A stretch of DNA of 5,078 nt from Ahrensia sp. (GTDB taxonomy: Bacteria; Pseudomonadota; Alphaproteobacteria; Rhizobiales; Rhizobiaceae), in contig JAHEJF010000187.1 in NCBI GenBank assembly GCA_024639025.1, positions 1 to 5,078 of the forward strand, written 5' to 3'. The position numbers were made by a program, and so were the translations under genes. The notes beneath the pieces were generated by a model, which saw nothing but the letters and a program-made list of their open reading frames with translations, had not been told where the DNA came from and made no database searches. This document shows positions 1-5,078 of this stretch, piece by piece. Within the stretch, counting starts at the first letter, position 1, and each line of letters opens with the position of its first letter.

Positions 1-236
1 ACACCATCAACGAACGGCGCTTGCAATACCGTAAGCAGGCCGCATAATACCAACCGACAGATGAGCCAAACTCTTACTTTATTTTAGCTGGCATCTGCCC
101 ATAATCATCTGATGACGGACAGGTATAAATTCCAAATTGAGGAATGAATTTGTTTGTGGTTCTTTTGTCATAAATATATTCCTATCGAGCAAAGGCACAT
201 AAACCTCCGCTTTGGGTTTAGTTTAACAAGGAAGAC
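1..236. other. Intergenic stretch with no convincing gene
   Basis: I see no supportable gene here. A plus-strand frame is open from position 3 and stops with TAA at 45-47. It gives a 14-residue basic tail (TINERRLQYRKQAA) that could be the end of a gene lying to the left, but it is too short to identify. From about 120 to 225 the sequence is visibly AT-rich. A small inverted repeat ATTCC/GGAAT (129-133 and 141-145) and the repeated hexamer pair CAGATG (58-63) and CATCTG (92-97 and 106-111) are present, but none makes a convincing terminator or operator. No tRNA-like or rRNA-like structure was noticed. Confidence 0.4.
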
Positions 237-371
237 GGTACTGTCAGAGCAAAACCATAAATACGTTCAATGTCGTTCGAGCAGCTTACGACAATCTAAA
301 AAATGAGCAATGTAAATGCTGCTGAATTGTCACTAAACTAGCCAAGTAATAAACTTTGCTCTGACAGTGCC
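237..371. mobile_element. 135-bp element bounded by 17-bp terminal inverted repeats
   Basis: The left end (237-253) reads GGTACTGTCAGAGCAAA. The reverse complement of the right end (355-371) reads GGCACTGTCAGAGCAAA, so 16 of 17 positions match, and the match stops on both sides. The 101 bases between have no coding frame of note. The GG start and the CACTGT...GCAAA pattern resemble the terminal repeats of IS6/IS26-type elements (GGCACTGTTGCAAA), with extra bases in the middle; this likeness is from memory and is inference. No 8-bp target duplication of the IS6 kind is present: the left flank is AGGAAGAC and the right flank is ACTCTAAG. Only a 2-bp AC is shared at the borders. It could be a MITE, an internally deleted IS, or a scar left after recombination between copies. 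It begins 23 bases beyond the end of pqiC. Confidence 0.55.
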
Positions 372-376
372 ACTCT

Positions 377-393
377 AAGCCATGTTGTGGCTT
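377..393 (-). terminator. Hairpin behind pqiC, possible weak terminator
   Basis: A perfect 6-bp stem AAGCCA/TGGCTT with a 5-base loop begins 1 base after the TGA stop of pqiC. On the minus strand it is not followed by a T run; instead come AGAGT and then the inverted-repeat element. Position favours a role in ending the pqi transcript, but the missing U tract argues against an efficient intrinsic terminator. One possibility is that insertion of the neighbouring element separated the stem from its tail. Confidence 0.3.
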
Positions 394-394
394 G

Positions 395-949
395 TCAAAT
401 GGCCTTTGCAATCGTCCGTGCCAATTCCTGCCAGGCTGAGCTATGGGCGCCCACAACGTCTTCCGGATTGGATGACCGGGCCTTGGACGTGATATCGAAT
501 TGGCGAATACGGCTGCGTGTGCGAACCACATCCCGGCGGATTGAAAATTGCCCTGACAGGCGCATGGTGTTTGAATTATTGACCAGCATTTGCTCGATAT
601 CGATGCGAATCTCAGCCTCCGGGATACCGCCCAACGGCCAAGGATCGGATGCCACCTCTGCGCCGGTGATGCTCGCAAGATTTCGTACCAAAAAAAGCCG
701 CATAGCGCGCTCGGTATCATCGGCCCAGTCCGCCTTCGGTAAACTGACAATTGCACCGGTTTCATTTTGGATAAGTATTCCAGCTTCGGTGGCGTAGGTC
801 GGCAGGCTAATCTTCAAGACAGAAATCGTTCGCGCGTCGGTTGGAACCTTCGCTTCTAACGAATTTGCATCAATTAAGAAGCGGTCACGCTGTTCGCCCA
901 TGCACCCGACCAGCAATAGAAAGAAAGCGAGAATTGAGAATTTGCGCAT
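395..949 (-). CDS. pqiC: PqiC, outer-membrane lipoprotein of the Pqi transport system
   Basis: PqiC-type (ABC-transport auxiliary lipoprotein, DUF330-like) protein of 184 residues. The N-terminus is a lipoprotein signal: basic MRK, a hydrophobic run, then the lipobox L13-V14-G15-C16, so C16 should be the lipidated first residue of the mature protein. Family-like features follow: the strand rich in hydrophobic residues after about residue 40, W75 with acidic neighbours, an EAEIRIDIEQ strand around 111-120, and the C-terminal AHSSAWQELARTIAKAI, which is very typical. In E. coli PqiC is tethered to the outer membrane and binds the tip of PqiB. The ATG start follows the pqiB stop after two bases (TGATTATG), suggesting coupled reinitiation. 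A TTG two codons upstream overlaps the pqiB stop and is an alternative start, but ATG gives a normal signal peptide. No clear Shine-Dalgarno sequence is visible. Family assignment is firm. Confidence 0.93.
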   Translation of the reverse strand: MRKFSILAFFLLLVGCMGEQRDRFLIDANSLEAKVPTDARTISVLKISLPTYATEAGILIQNETGAIVSLPKADWADDTERAMRLFLVRNLASITGAEVASDPWPLGGIPEAEIRIDIEQMLVNNSNTMRLSGQFSIRRDVVRTRSRIRQFDITSKARSSNPEDVVGAHSSAWQELARTIAKAI

Positions 950-951
950 AA

Positions 952-3156
952 TCAACGACGTCCGGTAATAAGTGAACTTGGATTGCGCTCAATACTACGA
1001 GCGAGCGAACGAAAAGAGTCGGCGGTTGATGAAATGTCGTTAAGCACACCTCTGACATCGCCGTAAAAACGTGAATTAGTATCATAACCGGAGACTACAG
1101 CCTGCAAACTATCAGCAGTCGCATTAAGGCGCTTTGCCAATTCCGGCAAAGTACTTACAGCACTATCAATAGAATTTAACGCGCTATCTGCACTTTTCAG
1201 CGTTGCGTTTAGGCTTTCGATAGCGCCGCCTTCACGCAATTCTTTCATGAGTGCTTGCACTTCTACAAGCGTATCGGCCAAAACGCCATCAACCGACTGA
1301 AGCGCACCATCAGCGCTTTTTAGCGTGGCATTCAAATTCTCAACAGCGCCGCCCTCACGCAGATCTTGAAAAAGCGCGTTAACCTCGGCAAGAGTCTTAT
1401 TGACATTTTCCACAGAGCCGCCAGTACGCAAATCGCTTATTAATGATTGCGCTTCTGAGAGCGTTTTTTCGACTTCGCCATCAACAGTTTTCAGCGCTGC
1501 CTCAGCTCCCTTCAAAGTTGCATTTAAACTTTCAACAGCGCCGCCATCGCTCAATTTGCTGATTAATCGTCGTACTTCCGAAAGCGTTGTCTCTACTTCC
1601 TTATTTACTGACTTAAGCGCTGTGTCGGCACTGCTCAAGGTGGCATTTAGATTTTCAATGGCGCCGCCCTCCCGCACCTCTGTAATCAATGTGCGTGCCT
1701 CGCCAAGAATGCTGTCGATTTTTTCTGGAATTTGATCCATGCCCTCGGCAGCCAAAACACCCTCTGCTGTTGCCGTCAAATTGGAAAAACTCGCCAATGC
1801 AAGGCTAGCAGAGTTTATCAATTCTTCGATCGGCAGCTGCGAAACCCGTTCCATAAGTCCGTCAACACCGGAATCAGTATCAATCGCAGAAGATGCAACA
1901 GTTGGTATAAATGTTCGCCCATCTGCATCGACAGTAAGTTCCGCAGGCAATGCAGCCGACAAGTTTGCAAGTTCCAGAATAACCGTTTGTCCAAATAGAC
2001 CTTCTGAGCCCACACGTGCACGTAACCCATTGGCAACACGCTGTCTGAGCAGTTCACGCACTTCGTTGTTCGAAATCTCGGTTGAAATTCCAAGCCGTGA
2101 TCGCGACAATTCCATGTCGATACGCAAATTCACGCCTTCCTCGCTCCCTGATTTGGGTGGAATGCCAACAACATCGATAACATCGCCCACTTTGACGCCC
2201 TTAAACCGGACCAGCGTATCCAGTCCGAGACCGTTCACATCTGAGGAAAGTAGAATAGATATTGGAATATTCGAGGTCTCTTTTTCTTCAAACGCATCCG
2301 CACGCGCAATTTCCTCACTTGAAAACACATCATAAACATGTGCATCCGTGACTGCCTCTCCACCTGTAACCGGTGTGCCAAAAGTGACACCGCCTTCAAG
2401 CAGAGCCGCAAGGCTATTTACCTTGAGTGCAAGTCCTTGCGCGCCCAGATTGAACGATAAGCCGGATGCATCCCAAAAACGCGTCTTGGTGGTTAGTCGT
2501 TCATTAAACGGCGAAAAAATAAATGCCTCCATCGTAACCATGGAACCTGATTCCGAAAGCTTTGGCTGGCCGATCCGCCCCACTTCAATGCCGCTTGTCA
2601 GAACAGGGGCGCCCGCTGCCAGTTGCCCGCCAGCCCGCGCCCGCAAAATCACGCGGGTACCCTCTTCGTGTTTCGAAGAGAGTGGTGGGATCGCAAGCGC
2701 AGAAAATTTATCCGCTGGAACGCCTGGATCCCCGTCCCAATCAGCAGCGATATAAACACCGGAAAGCAATGTCCCAATGCCGCTCACGCCTCGAGCTGTC
2801 ACAGTCGGCTCGACAAGCCAAAACTGAGCATCGGTGTCCACATATTGCGCAACCTCCTTGTCAAAGCGAATTTGCGCTTCTACCGCCGTCATGCCTTCAG
2901 CAAAACCAATTCTCTCCACAACGCCGACCCTCAGATCGCGAATGCGCACTTCCGTGGTGCCTTCGACAATTCCCGATGCGGATTTAAAAGTGATGGTCAC
3001 CAAGGGTCCGCGCGCTGCGTAATTGTTCCAAACAACCCAAGCTGATATTGCTAGCGCAAGAAGCGGCATAAACCAGATCAGCGACGGCAACCTTTTGCGC
3101 TTTTCAGCCACTGGAGACGCAAGCCGATGTGGCGACGGTGTGTTAGAGCTGTTCAT
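952..3156 (-). CDS. pqiB: PqiB, three-domain MCE protein with extended repeat-rich C-terminus
   Basis: MCE-family protein of 734 residues. Residues 1-23 are cytoplasmic and basic (AEKRKR). About 24-43 is a single membrane anchor. Three MCE domains follow, near 50-142, 165-260 and 296-400, each starting with the usual strand and the G-x-x-VxxR/xSGIxVGxI-type core, with the hydrophobic pore-loop stretches GVSGIGTLLSG, LNSLAALLEGGV-like, and GSEGLFGQTVILEL. Three domains mark PqiB rather than the seven-domain LetB/YebT. Residues from about 430 on are helical, and 493-679 are tandem 41-residue repeats. E. coli PqiB is about 546 residues and forms a hexameric ring stack with a C-terminal needle; the extra length here lies almost wholly in that needle region. 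The chosen ATG overlaps the pqiA2 stop as ATGA and has AAGGA 8 bases upstream. The frame stays open 31 codons further up, but that part lies inside pqiA2 and does not look like PqiB. Confidence 0.96.
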   Translation of the reverse strand: MNSSNTPSPHRLASPVAEKRKRLPSLIWFMPLLALAISAWVVWNNYAARGPLVTITFKSASGIVEGTTEVRIRDLRVGVVERIGFAEGMTAVEAQIRFDKEVAQYVDTDAQFWLVEPTVTARGVSGIGTLLSGVYIAADWDGDPGVPADKFSALAIPPLSSKHEEGTRVILRARAGGQLAAGAPVLTSGIEVGRIGQPKLSESGSMVTMEAFIFSPFNERLTTKTRFWDASGLSFNLGAQGLALKVNSLAALLEGGVTFGTPVTGGEAVTDAHVYDVFSSEEIARADAFEEKETSNIPISILLSSDVNGLGLDTLVRFKGVKVGDVIDVVGIPPKSGSEEGVNLRIDMELSRSRLGISTEISNNEVRELLRQRVANGLRARVGSEGLFGQTVILELANLSAALPAELTVDADGRTFIPTVASSAIDTDSGVDGLMERVSQLPIEELINSASLALASFSNLTATAEGVLAAEGMDQIPEKIDSILGEARTLITEVREGGAIENLNATLSSADTALKSVNKEVETTLSEVRRLISKLSDGGAVESLNATLKGAEAALKTVDGEVEKTLSEAQSLISDLRTGGSVENVNKTLAEVNALFQDLREGGAVENLNATLKSADGALQSVDGVLADTLVEVQALMKELREGGAIESLNATLKSADSALNSIDSAVSTLPELAKRLNATADSLQAVVSGYDTNSRFYGDVRGVLNDISSTADSFRSLARSIERNPSSLITGRR
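1120..1680 (-). repeat. pqiB: Tandem 123-bp coding repeats in pqiB
   Basis: Five head-to-tail units encode PqiB residues 493-533, 534-574, 575-597, 598-638 and 639-679. DNA spans are 1558-1680, 1435-1557, 1366-1434, 1243-1365 and 1120-1242. The marker GCGCCGCC (GAGCCGCC in the third) recurs at 1223, 1346, 1415, 1538 and 1661, i.e. spacings of 123, 69, 123 and 123 bases. The unit is close to DLREGGAVENLNATLKSADG plus ALQSVDGVLADTLVEVQALMK. Hydrophobic residues at about 11, 15, 18, 22, 25, 29, 33, 36 and 40 give a coiled-coil-like 3-4 spacing, broken at each GG. The third unit keeps its first 15 and last 8 residues and lacks 18 in between. The last unit degenerates after about 30 residues. Confidence 0.92.
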
Positions 3157-3791
3157 TCTGGTTTTCCTTGATCGGCAACGTCCCAAATCAAACGCGGATC
3201 GAATGCTTGAGCTGACAACATCGTAAATATAACGGATAGAGCAAAACATGCCGCTGCAGGGCCAGGCTTGATTGATGCGACGACATCAAATTGAACAAGC
3301 GCAACTAGTATCGCAACCACAAATACGTCAATCATTGACCATCGGCCAATAAATTCCACGGCGGAATGCAGCTTGTGCAGGCGATGAGAGTCTTTGTTTT
3401 GGGTCCGTGGCAAAAGGATCGCAAGATAGCCAATGATTAGAAATTTCCCGACAGGTATAACAACACTTGCGATGAATACGATGGCGGCAATGGCAAAGGC
3501 ATTGTGATGCACCAAATCAACAACGCCGCCGACAATCGTACTGTCTTGCGTTTTTAAAAGCTGGGTTGTGCGCAACATCGGATAGAGATTTGCGGGTACA
3601 TAGACAATAAGCCCGGCAATAAGCCACGCCCAAACGCGCTGCAGGCTTTTATGATCCCGGCTTTGCAGACCAGCGTGGCACCGCGAACAGACATGATCAG
3701 CAGCATGCGCGACTAGACCGCAGCTGGTGCAGGCAACCAAGCCAACATCTCGCGCAGTTATCAAGCTCTGTTGGTGGCCAGTGACGCCCAT
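3153..3791 (-). CDS. pqiA: PqiA C-terminal-half protein (paraquat-inducible protein A)
   Basis: Integral membrane protein of 212 residues matching the second half of the usual two-domain PqiA. It opens with its own zinc-ribbon-like cysteines, C21-T-S-C24 and C35-S-R-C38. Membrane segments follow near 53-70, 98-127, 152-172 and 177-195. Family hallmarks are NLYPMLRT (68-75), RWSMIDVFVVAILVALVQF (150-168) and AFDPRLIWD near the C-terminus. The protein probably acts in the inner membrane with PqiB. The start is an ATG with AGGA 7 bases upstream, overlapping the previous gene by 31 nt. The frame is open 22 codons further up to a GTG/ATG-like start near 3857, but those residues (GSFERFSRYIHVQEYV) do not look like PqiA and lie within the last membrane helix code of pqiA1. 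The stop overlaps the pqiB start by 4 nt, so the two are probably translationally coupled. Confidence 0.92.
   Translation of the reverse strand: MGVTGHQQSLITARDVGLVACTSCGLVAHAADHVCSRCHAGLQSRDHKSLQRVWAWLIAGLIVYVPANLYPMLRTTQLLKTQDSTIVGGVVDLVHHNAFAIAAIVFIASVVIPVGKFLIIGYLAILLPRTQNKDSHRLHKLHSAVEFIGRWSMIDVFVVAILVALVQFDVVASIKPGPAAACFALSVIFTMLSAQAFDPRLIWDVADQGKPE
3165..3169 (-). promoter_or_regulatory. Shine-Dalgarno AAGGA deciding the pqiB start
   Basis: AAGGA on the minus strand sits 8 bases before the ATG at 3156, inside the last codons of pqiA2 (GAT CAA GGA AAA CCA GAA TGA). It supports the 734-residue form of PqiB over the longer open frame that reaches 3249. Confidence 0.7.
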
Positions 3792-4399
3792 AACGTATTC
3801 CTGCACATGAATGTATCTTGAAAAGCGTTCAAAAGAACCAAAAGCACGAAGGCCCAAAAAGCAACACCGGTTTCGATCGTTGCTAAACCGGCAATCTTGA
3901 CCAACGCAACGGCAACCCCAACCATAAATATTTCGGCCATCGCCCAGGGTTTCAACGAAAATGCCAGTCGAAGCGCATATTCAGCACCAATGCTGTTCTT
4001 AAGTCCGGCAAGTGATGGCGCCAATGCATACACCAAAGCCAATGAACGTAAAACAGGTGCCACGACGATGAAACATAGTACTGCGAATGCTAGTGGAACC
4101 ATAATGCCCGTACTAAATCCGAATATAACATCAACTACTGATGCGCTTGAAGCAAATGAACCAGCATTCAGACTCAAAAACGGAGTAAATAGAACAATTC
4201 CCATCAAAATCGTCGACGTTAGCGCGAGGCTAACGACACGAATGATGGCCTCAGACTTACCGAGTGTCAGACGATACCCGCAGCTTGCGCACCTTGTTCG
4301 CGATATTAGTTCGTCGTCGCTGAATCTATGGAGAGTATCACAGTGCGGACAGGCGATGTACGCAGGATTGTAAGCGACCTCATGTATCGTATCTGTCAT
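3761..4399 (-). CDS. pqiA: PqiA N-terminal-half protein (paraquat-inducible protein A)
   Basis: Integral membrane protein of 212 residues matching the first half of canonical PqiA (about 417 residues in E. coli). Near the N-terminus are paired cysteines C17-P-H-C20 and C37-A-S-C40, spaced as in a zinc ribbon. Membrane segments lie near 52-74, 98-117, 152-172 and 174-195. The stretch LKPWAMAEIFMVGVAVALVK (149-168) is the diagnostic PqiA core. It is first in the operon; the ATG at 4399 is preceded by a poor Shine-Dalgarno sequence (GGGG 6 bases upstream). The protein ends after the fourth helix with a short hydrophilic tail (NTLWASLATNRA), and its last 31 nt are shared out of frame with pqiA2. 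Both halves are complete and about equal in length, so this looks like a stable gene fission rather than a recent frameshift. The role with PqiB in lipid transport is inferred from the family. Confidence 0.92.
   Translation of the reverse strand: MTDTIHEVAYNPAYIACPHCDTLHRFSDDELISRTRCASCGYRLTLGKSEAIIRVVSLALTSTILMGIVLFTPFLSLNAGSFASSASVVDVIFGFSTGIMVPLAFAVLCFIVVAPVLRSLALVYALAPSLAGLKNSIGAEYALRLAFSLKPWAMAEIFMVGVAVALVKIAGLATIETGVAFWAFVLLVLLNAFQDTFMCRNTLWASLATNRA
3799..3802 (-). promoter_or_regulatory. Shine-Dalgarno AGGA deciding the pqiA2 start
   Basis: AGGA lies 7 bases before the ATG at 3791, within the pqiA1 coding sequence. It supports an independent start for the second PqiA half and argues against the upstream start at 3857. 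Confidence 0.55.
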
Positions 4400-4419
4400 T
4401 GACGGCCCCGAGGTTGATA

Positions 4420-4447
4420 AGAATATTCAATCACTGAAGGATGTTAA
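4420..4447 (-). promoter_or_regulatory. Candidate sigma-70-type promoter of the pqi operon
   Basis: On the minus strand TTAACA (4442-4447, 5 of 6 to TTGACA) and TATTCT (4420-4425, 4 of 6 to TATAAT) are separated by 16 bases. Transcription would start near 4413, giving a leader of about 14 bases before the pqiA1 ATG. The -10 box lies in a self-complementary GAATATTC (4421-4428). I see no SoxS-type or other operator that I could name. The match could be chance. Confidence 0.35.
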
Positions 4448-4963
4448 GTTCCTCGTGAATGAAGAGCGTAGGTTGTCGAGGAAATGATTGAGCGTGACCG
4501 AAAAATCCGTGCGCTGCAACCATTTTCGAAAACTAAAAATCGATCTTGAATTTTCGCATCAGACTATTCTAATCCGAATTGGAATTTATGGAGCACTAGC
4601 AGAGCCACTCGCCAGTTTTCGCGGTGGTCTTGGATCCTCTAGAGTGCCTAAGCAAAACCCACTCAAGCAATTCTATTCGTCTACGGAGATCATTTATACT
4701 TGGCAGCTGATGAAGGTCAGTTTTGTCCGCTTAGCTGTCCTTGGAGCACTTTTTGGCGGATGGCTGCTCGGAGCCCTACTAAGACCTTTGATTTTCAAAT
4801 TTGCTCGGCGCTCACGGCCCTAAGCTGCCGTTAGTGCAATCTGCCTTGCAATTAAAAGCTTCTCCGAAGCGGACATTCGGTTTTATCGTTTCATGAAAAT
4901 ATTTTGAAACCATCATGTGGACAAATCTGGCAATCAGTGCCGTCTGACGAACGGCCCAATTTT
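4448..4963. other. Upstream intergenic region with no confident gene
   Basis: About 520 bases between the candidate pqi promoter and the stop of the next minus-strand gene. A plus-strand frame is open from TTG 4488 to TAA 4823 (111 codons), but its first 70 residues have no recognisable family features and no good ribosome site. Only its last 37 codons look protein-like. An ATG at 4484 with GAGG just upstream (4478-4481) opens a 21-codon frame that stops quickly. On the minus strand a 34-codon frame (4812-4916) has two adjacent ATGs but no ribosome site. A small hairpin CCGAA/TTCGG (4864-4880) followed by TTTTA is seen on the plus strand. Confidence 0.4.
4710..4823 (+). CDS. Possible 37-residue single-span membrane peptide
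   Basis: Starting at ATG 4710 the product has a short polar start (MKVSF), a hydrophobic glycine-rich span of about 20 residues (RLAVLGALFGGWLLGALLRP) and a strongly basic tail (KFARRSRP). That is the shape of a small inner-membrane protein with its C-terminus inside the cell. There is no clear Shine-Dalgarno sequence at a proper distance; GGAGA at 4685-4689 is too far away. The frame extends upstream to 4488, so it may instead be the end of a longer or decayed gene. It runs divergently from the pqi operon. I do not recognise it, and it may not be translated. Confidence 0.22.
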   Translation: MKVSFVRLAVLGALFGGWLLGALLRPLIFKFARRSRP

Positions 4964-4965
4964 TT
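4939..4965 (+). terminator. Weak hairpin plus T tract, plus strand
   Basis: GCCGT (4939-4943) and ACGGC (4951-4955) form a 5-bp stem with a 7-base loop, followed by CCAA and six T (4960-4965). It could end a plus-strand transcript coming from the 4488-4823 region. Its T run overlaps the stop codon of the convergent minus-strand gene. The stem is short, so this is tentative. Read on the minus strand there is no T run after the stem. Confidence 0.27.
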
Positions 4966-5078
4966 AAGCTGGAGCCAGAATGCTGGCTAAGTCATCCTGA
5001 GGTTGCATTCGCGTATCCATGTCAAGGCCACCTTGAATATGAGCCAAGTGGGAAGTAAGAAGCTGAACAGCGCTTTCA
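4964..5078 (-). CDS. C-terminal end of an unidentified gene, cut by the window edge
   Basis: A minus-strand frame enters from the right edge and ends with TAA at 4964-4966, giving 37 residues that start ESAVQLLTSH and end DDLASILAPA. The composition is balanced and soluble-looking, with a likely helix (AVQLLTSHLAHI) followed by a polar acidic tail. I do not recognise the family from this piece. A second minus-strand frame across the same bases is open for 29 codons but is very hydrophobic and tryptophan-rich, so I prefer the first. It lies in the same direction as the pqi operon but 564 bases upstream of pqiA1, with a probable promoter in between, so it is likely a separate transcription unit. 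Confidence 0.45.
   Translation of the reverse strand, partial: ESAVQLLTSHLAHIQGGLDMDTRMQPQDDLASILAPA

Noticed and set aside
3..47. Plus-strand 14-residue tail as the end of a transposase gene.
   Set aside because: Too short and too simple in composition to assign a family; kept only as a note.
387..797. Plus-strand open frame of 136 codons opposite pqiC.
   Set aside because: It mirrors the clearly conserved pqiC on the other strand and has no family features.
1120..1680. Regular 123-bp DNA repeats considered as a CRISPR or satellite array.
   Set aside because: They are in-frame protein repeats with silent divergence, and have no short identical repeats with unique spacers.
1739..2335. Long plus-strand open frame opposite pqiB (198 codons).
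   Set aside because: An antisense shadow of the MCE domains; serine-, threonine- and proline-rich composition without recognisable motifs.
3157..3249. Upstream extension of pqiB by 31 codons.
   Set aside because: It lies inside the conserved end of pqiA2, has no PqiB-like sequence, and the inner ATG has AAGGA at good spacing plus an ATGA overlap.
3761..3857. Programmed frameshift joining the two PqiA halves.
   Set aside because: No classic slippery heptamer was seen in the overlap, and the second half has its own ribosome site and start.
4632..4645. GGATCCTCTAGAGT, identical to the BamHI-XbaI part of common cloning polylinkers.
   Set aside because: The match is only 14 bases and diverges at once on both sides (no SmaI or SalI sequence); CTCTAGAG is a simple palindrome. 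Probably chance, though a vector screen of the source assembly would settle it.

Overview
The window is dominated by one minus-strand operon for a paraquat-inducible (Pqi) MCE lipid-transport system. In transcription order it holds pqiA (first half), pqiA (second half), pqiB and pqiC, spanning 4399 down to 395. The genes are tightly coupled: a 31-nt overlap, then a 4-nt ATGA overlap, then a 2-nt gap. The sequence shows a Gram-negative proteobacterium, because it has an inner-membrane PqiA, a three-MCE-domain PqiB with an N-terminal membrane anchor, and a PqiC lipoprotein with a lipobox. Base composition is roughly balanced. I suspect an alphaproteobacterium because of the two-gene PqiA, but this is inference and no taxonomic marker is present.

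Layout. Positions 1-236 hold no convincing gene. Positions 237-371 are bounded by near-perfect 17-bp inverted repeats and look like a 135-bp MITE-like element or the fused ends of an IS. A hairpin at 377-393 lies directly behind the pqiC stop. Then come pqiC (395-949), pqiB (952-3156), pqiA2 (3153-3791) and pqiA1 (3761-4399), all on the minus strand. A candidate promoter for the operon lies at 4420-4447. Positions 4448-4963 are mostly non-coding, with one weak plus-strand membrane micro-ORF (4710-4823) and a weak hairpin plus T tract (4939-4965). The C-terminus of an unidentified minus-strand gene runs off the right edge (4964-5078).

How the genes fit together. By analogy with the E. coli system, the PqiA proteins sit in the inner membrane. 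PqiB forms a stacked MCE-ring tunnel with a helical needle across the periplasm, and PqiC is the outer-membrane-anchored lipoprotein that docks the needle. The most notable features are the fission of PqiA into two 212-residue proteins, each with its own zinc-ribbon-like cysteine set, and an unusually long PqiB C-terminus. That C-terminus is built of 41-residue tandem repeats, one of which has lost exactly 18 residues. I see no wholly new system; the interest is in these variations on a known one and in the small inverted-repeat element next to it.
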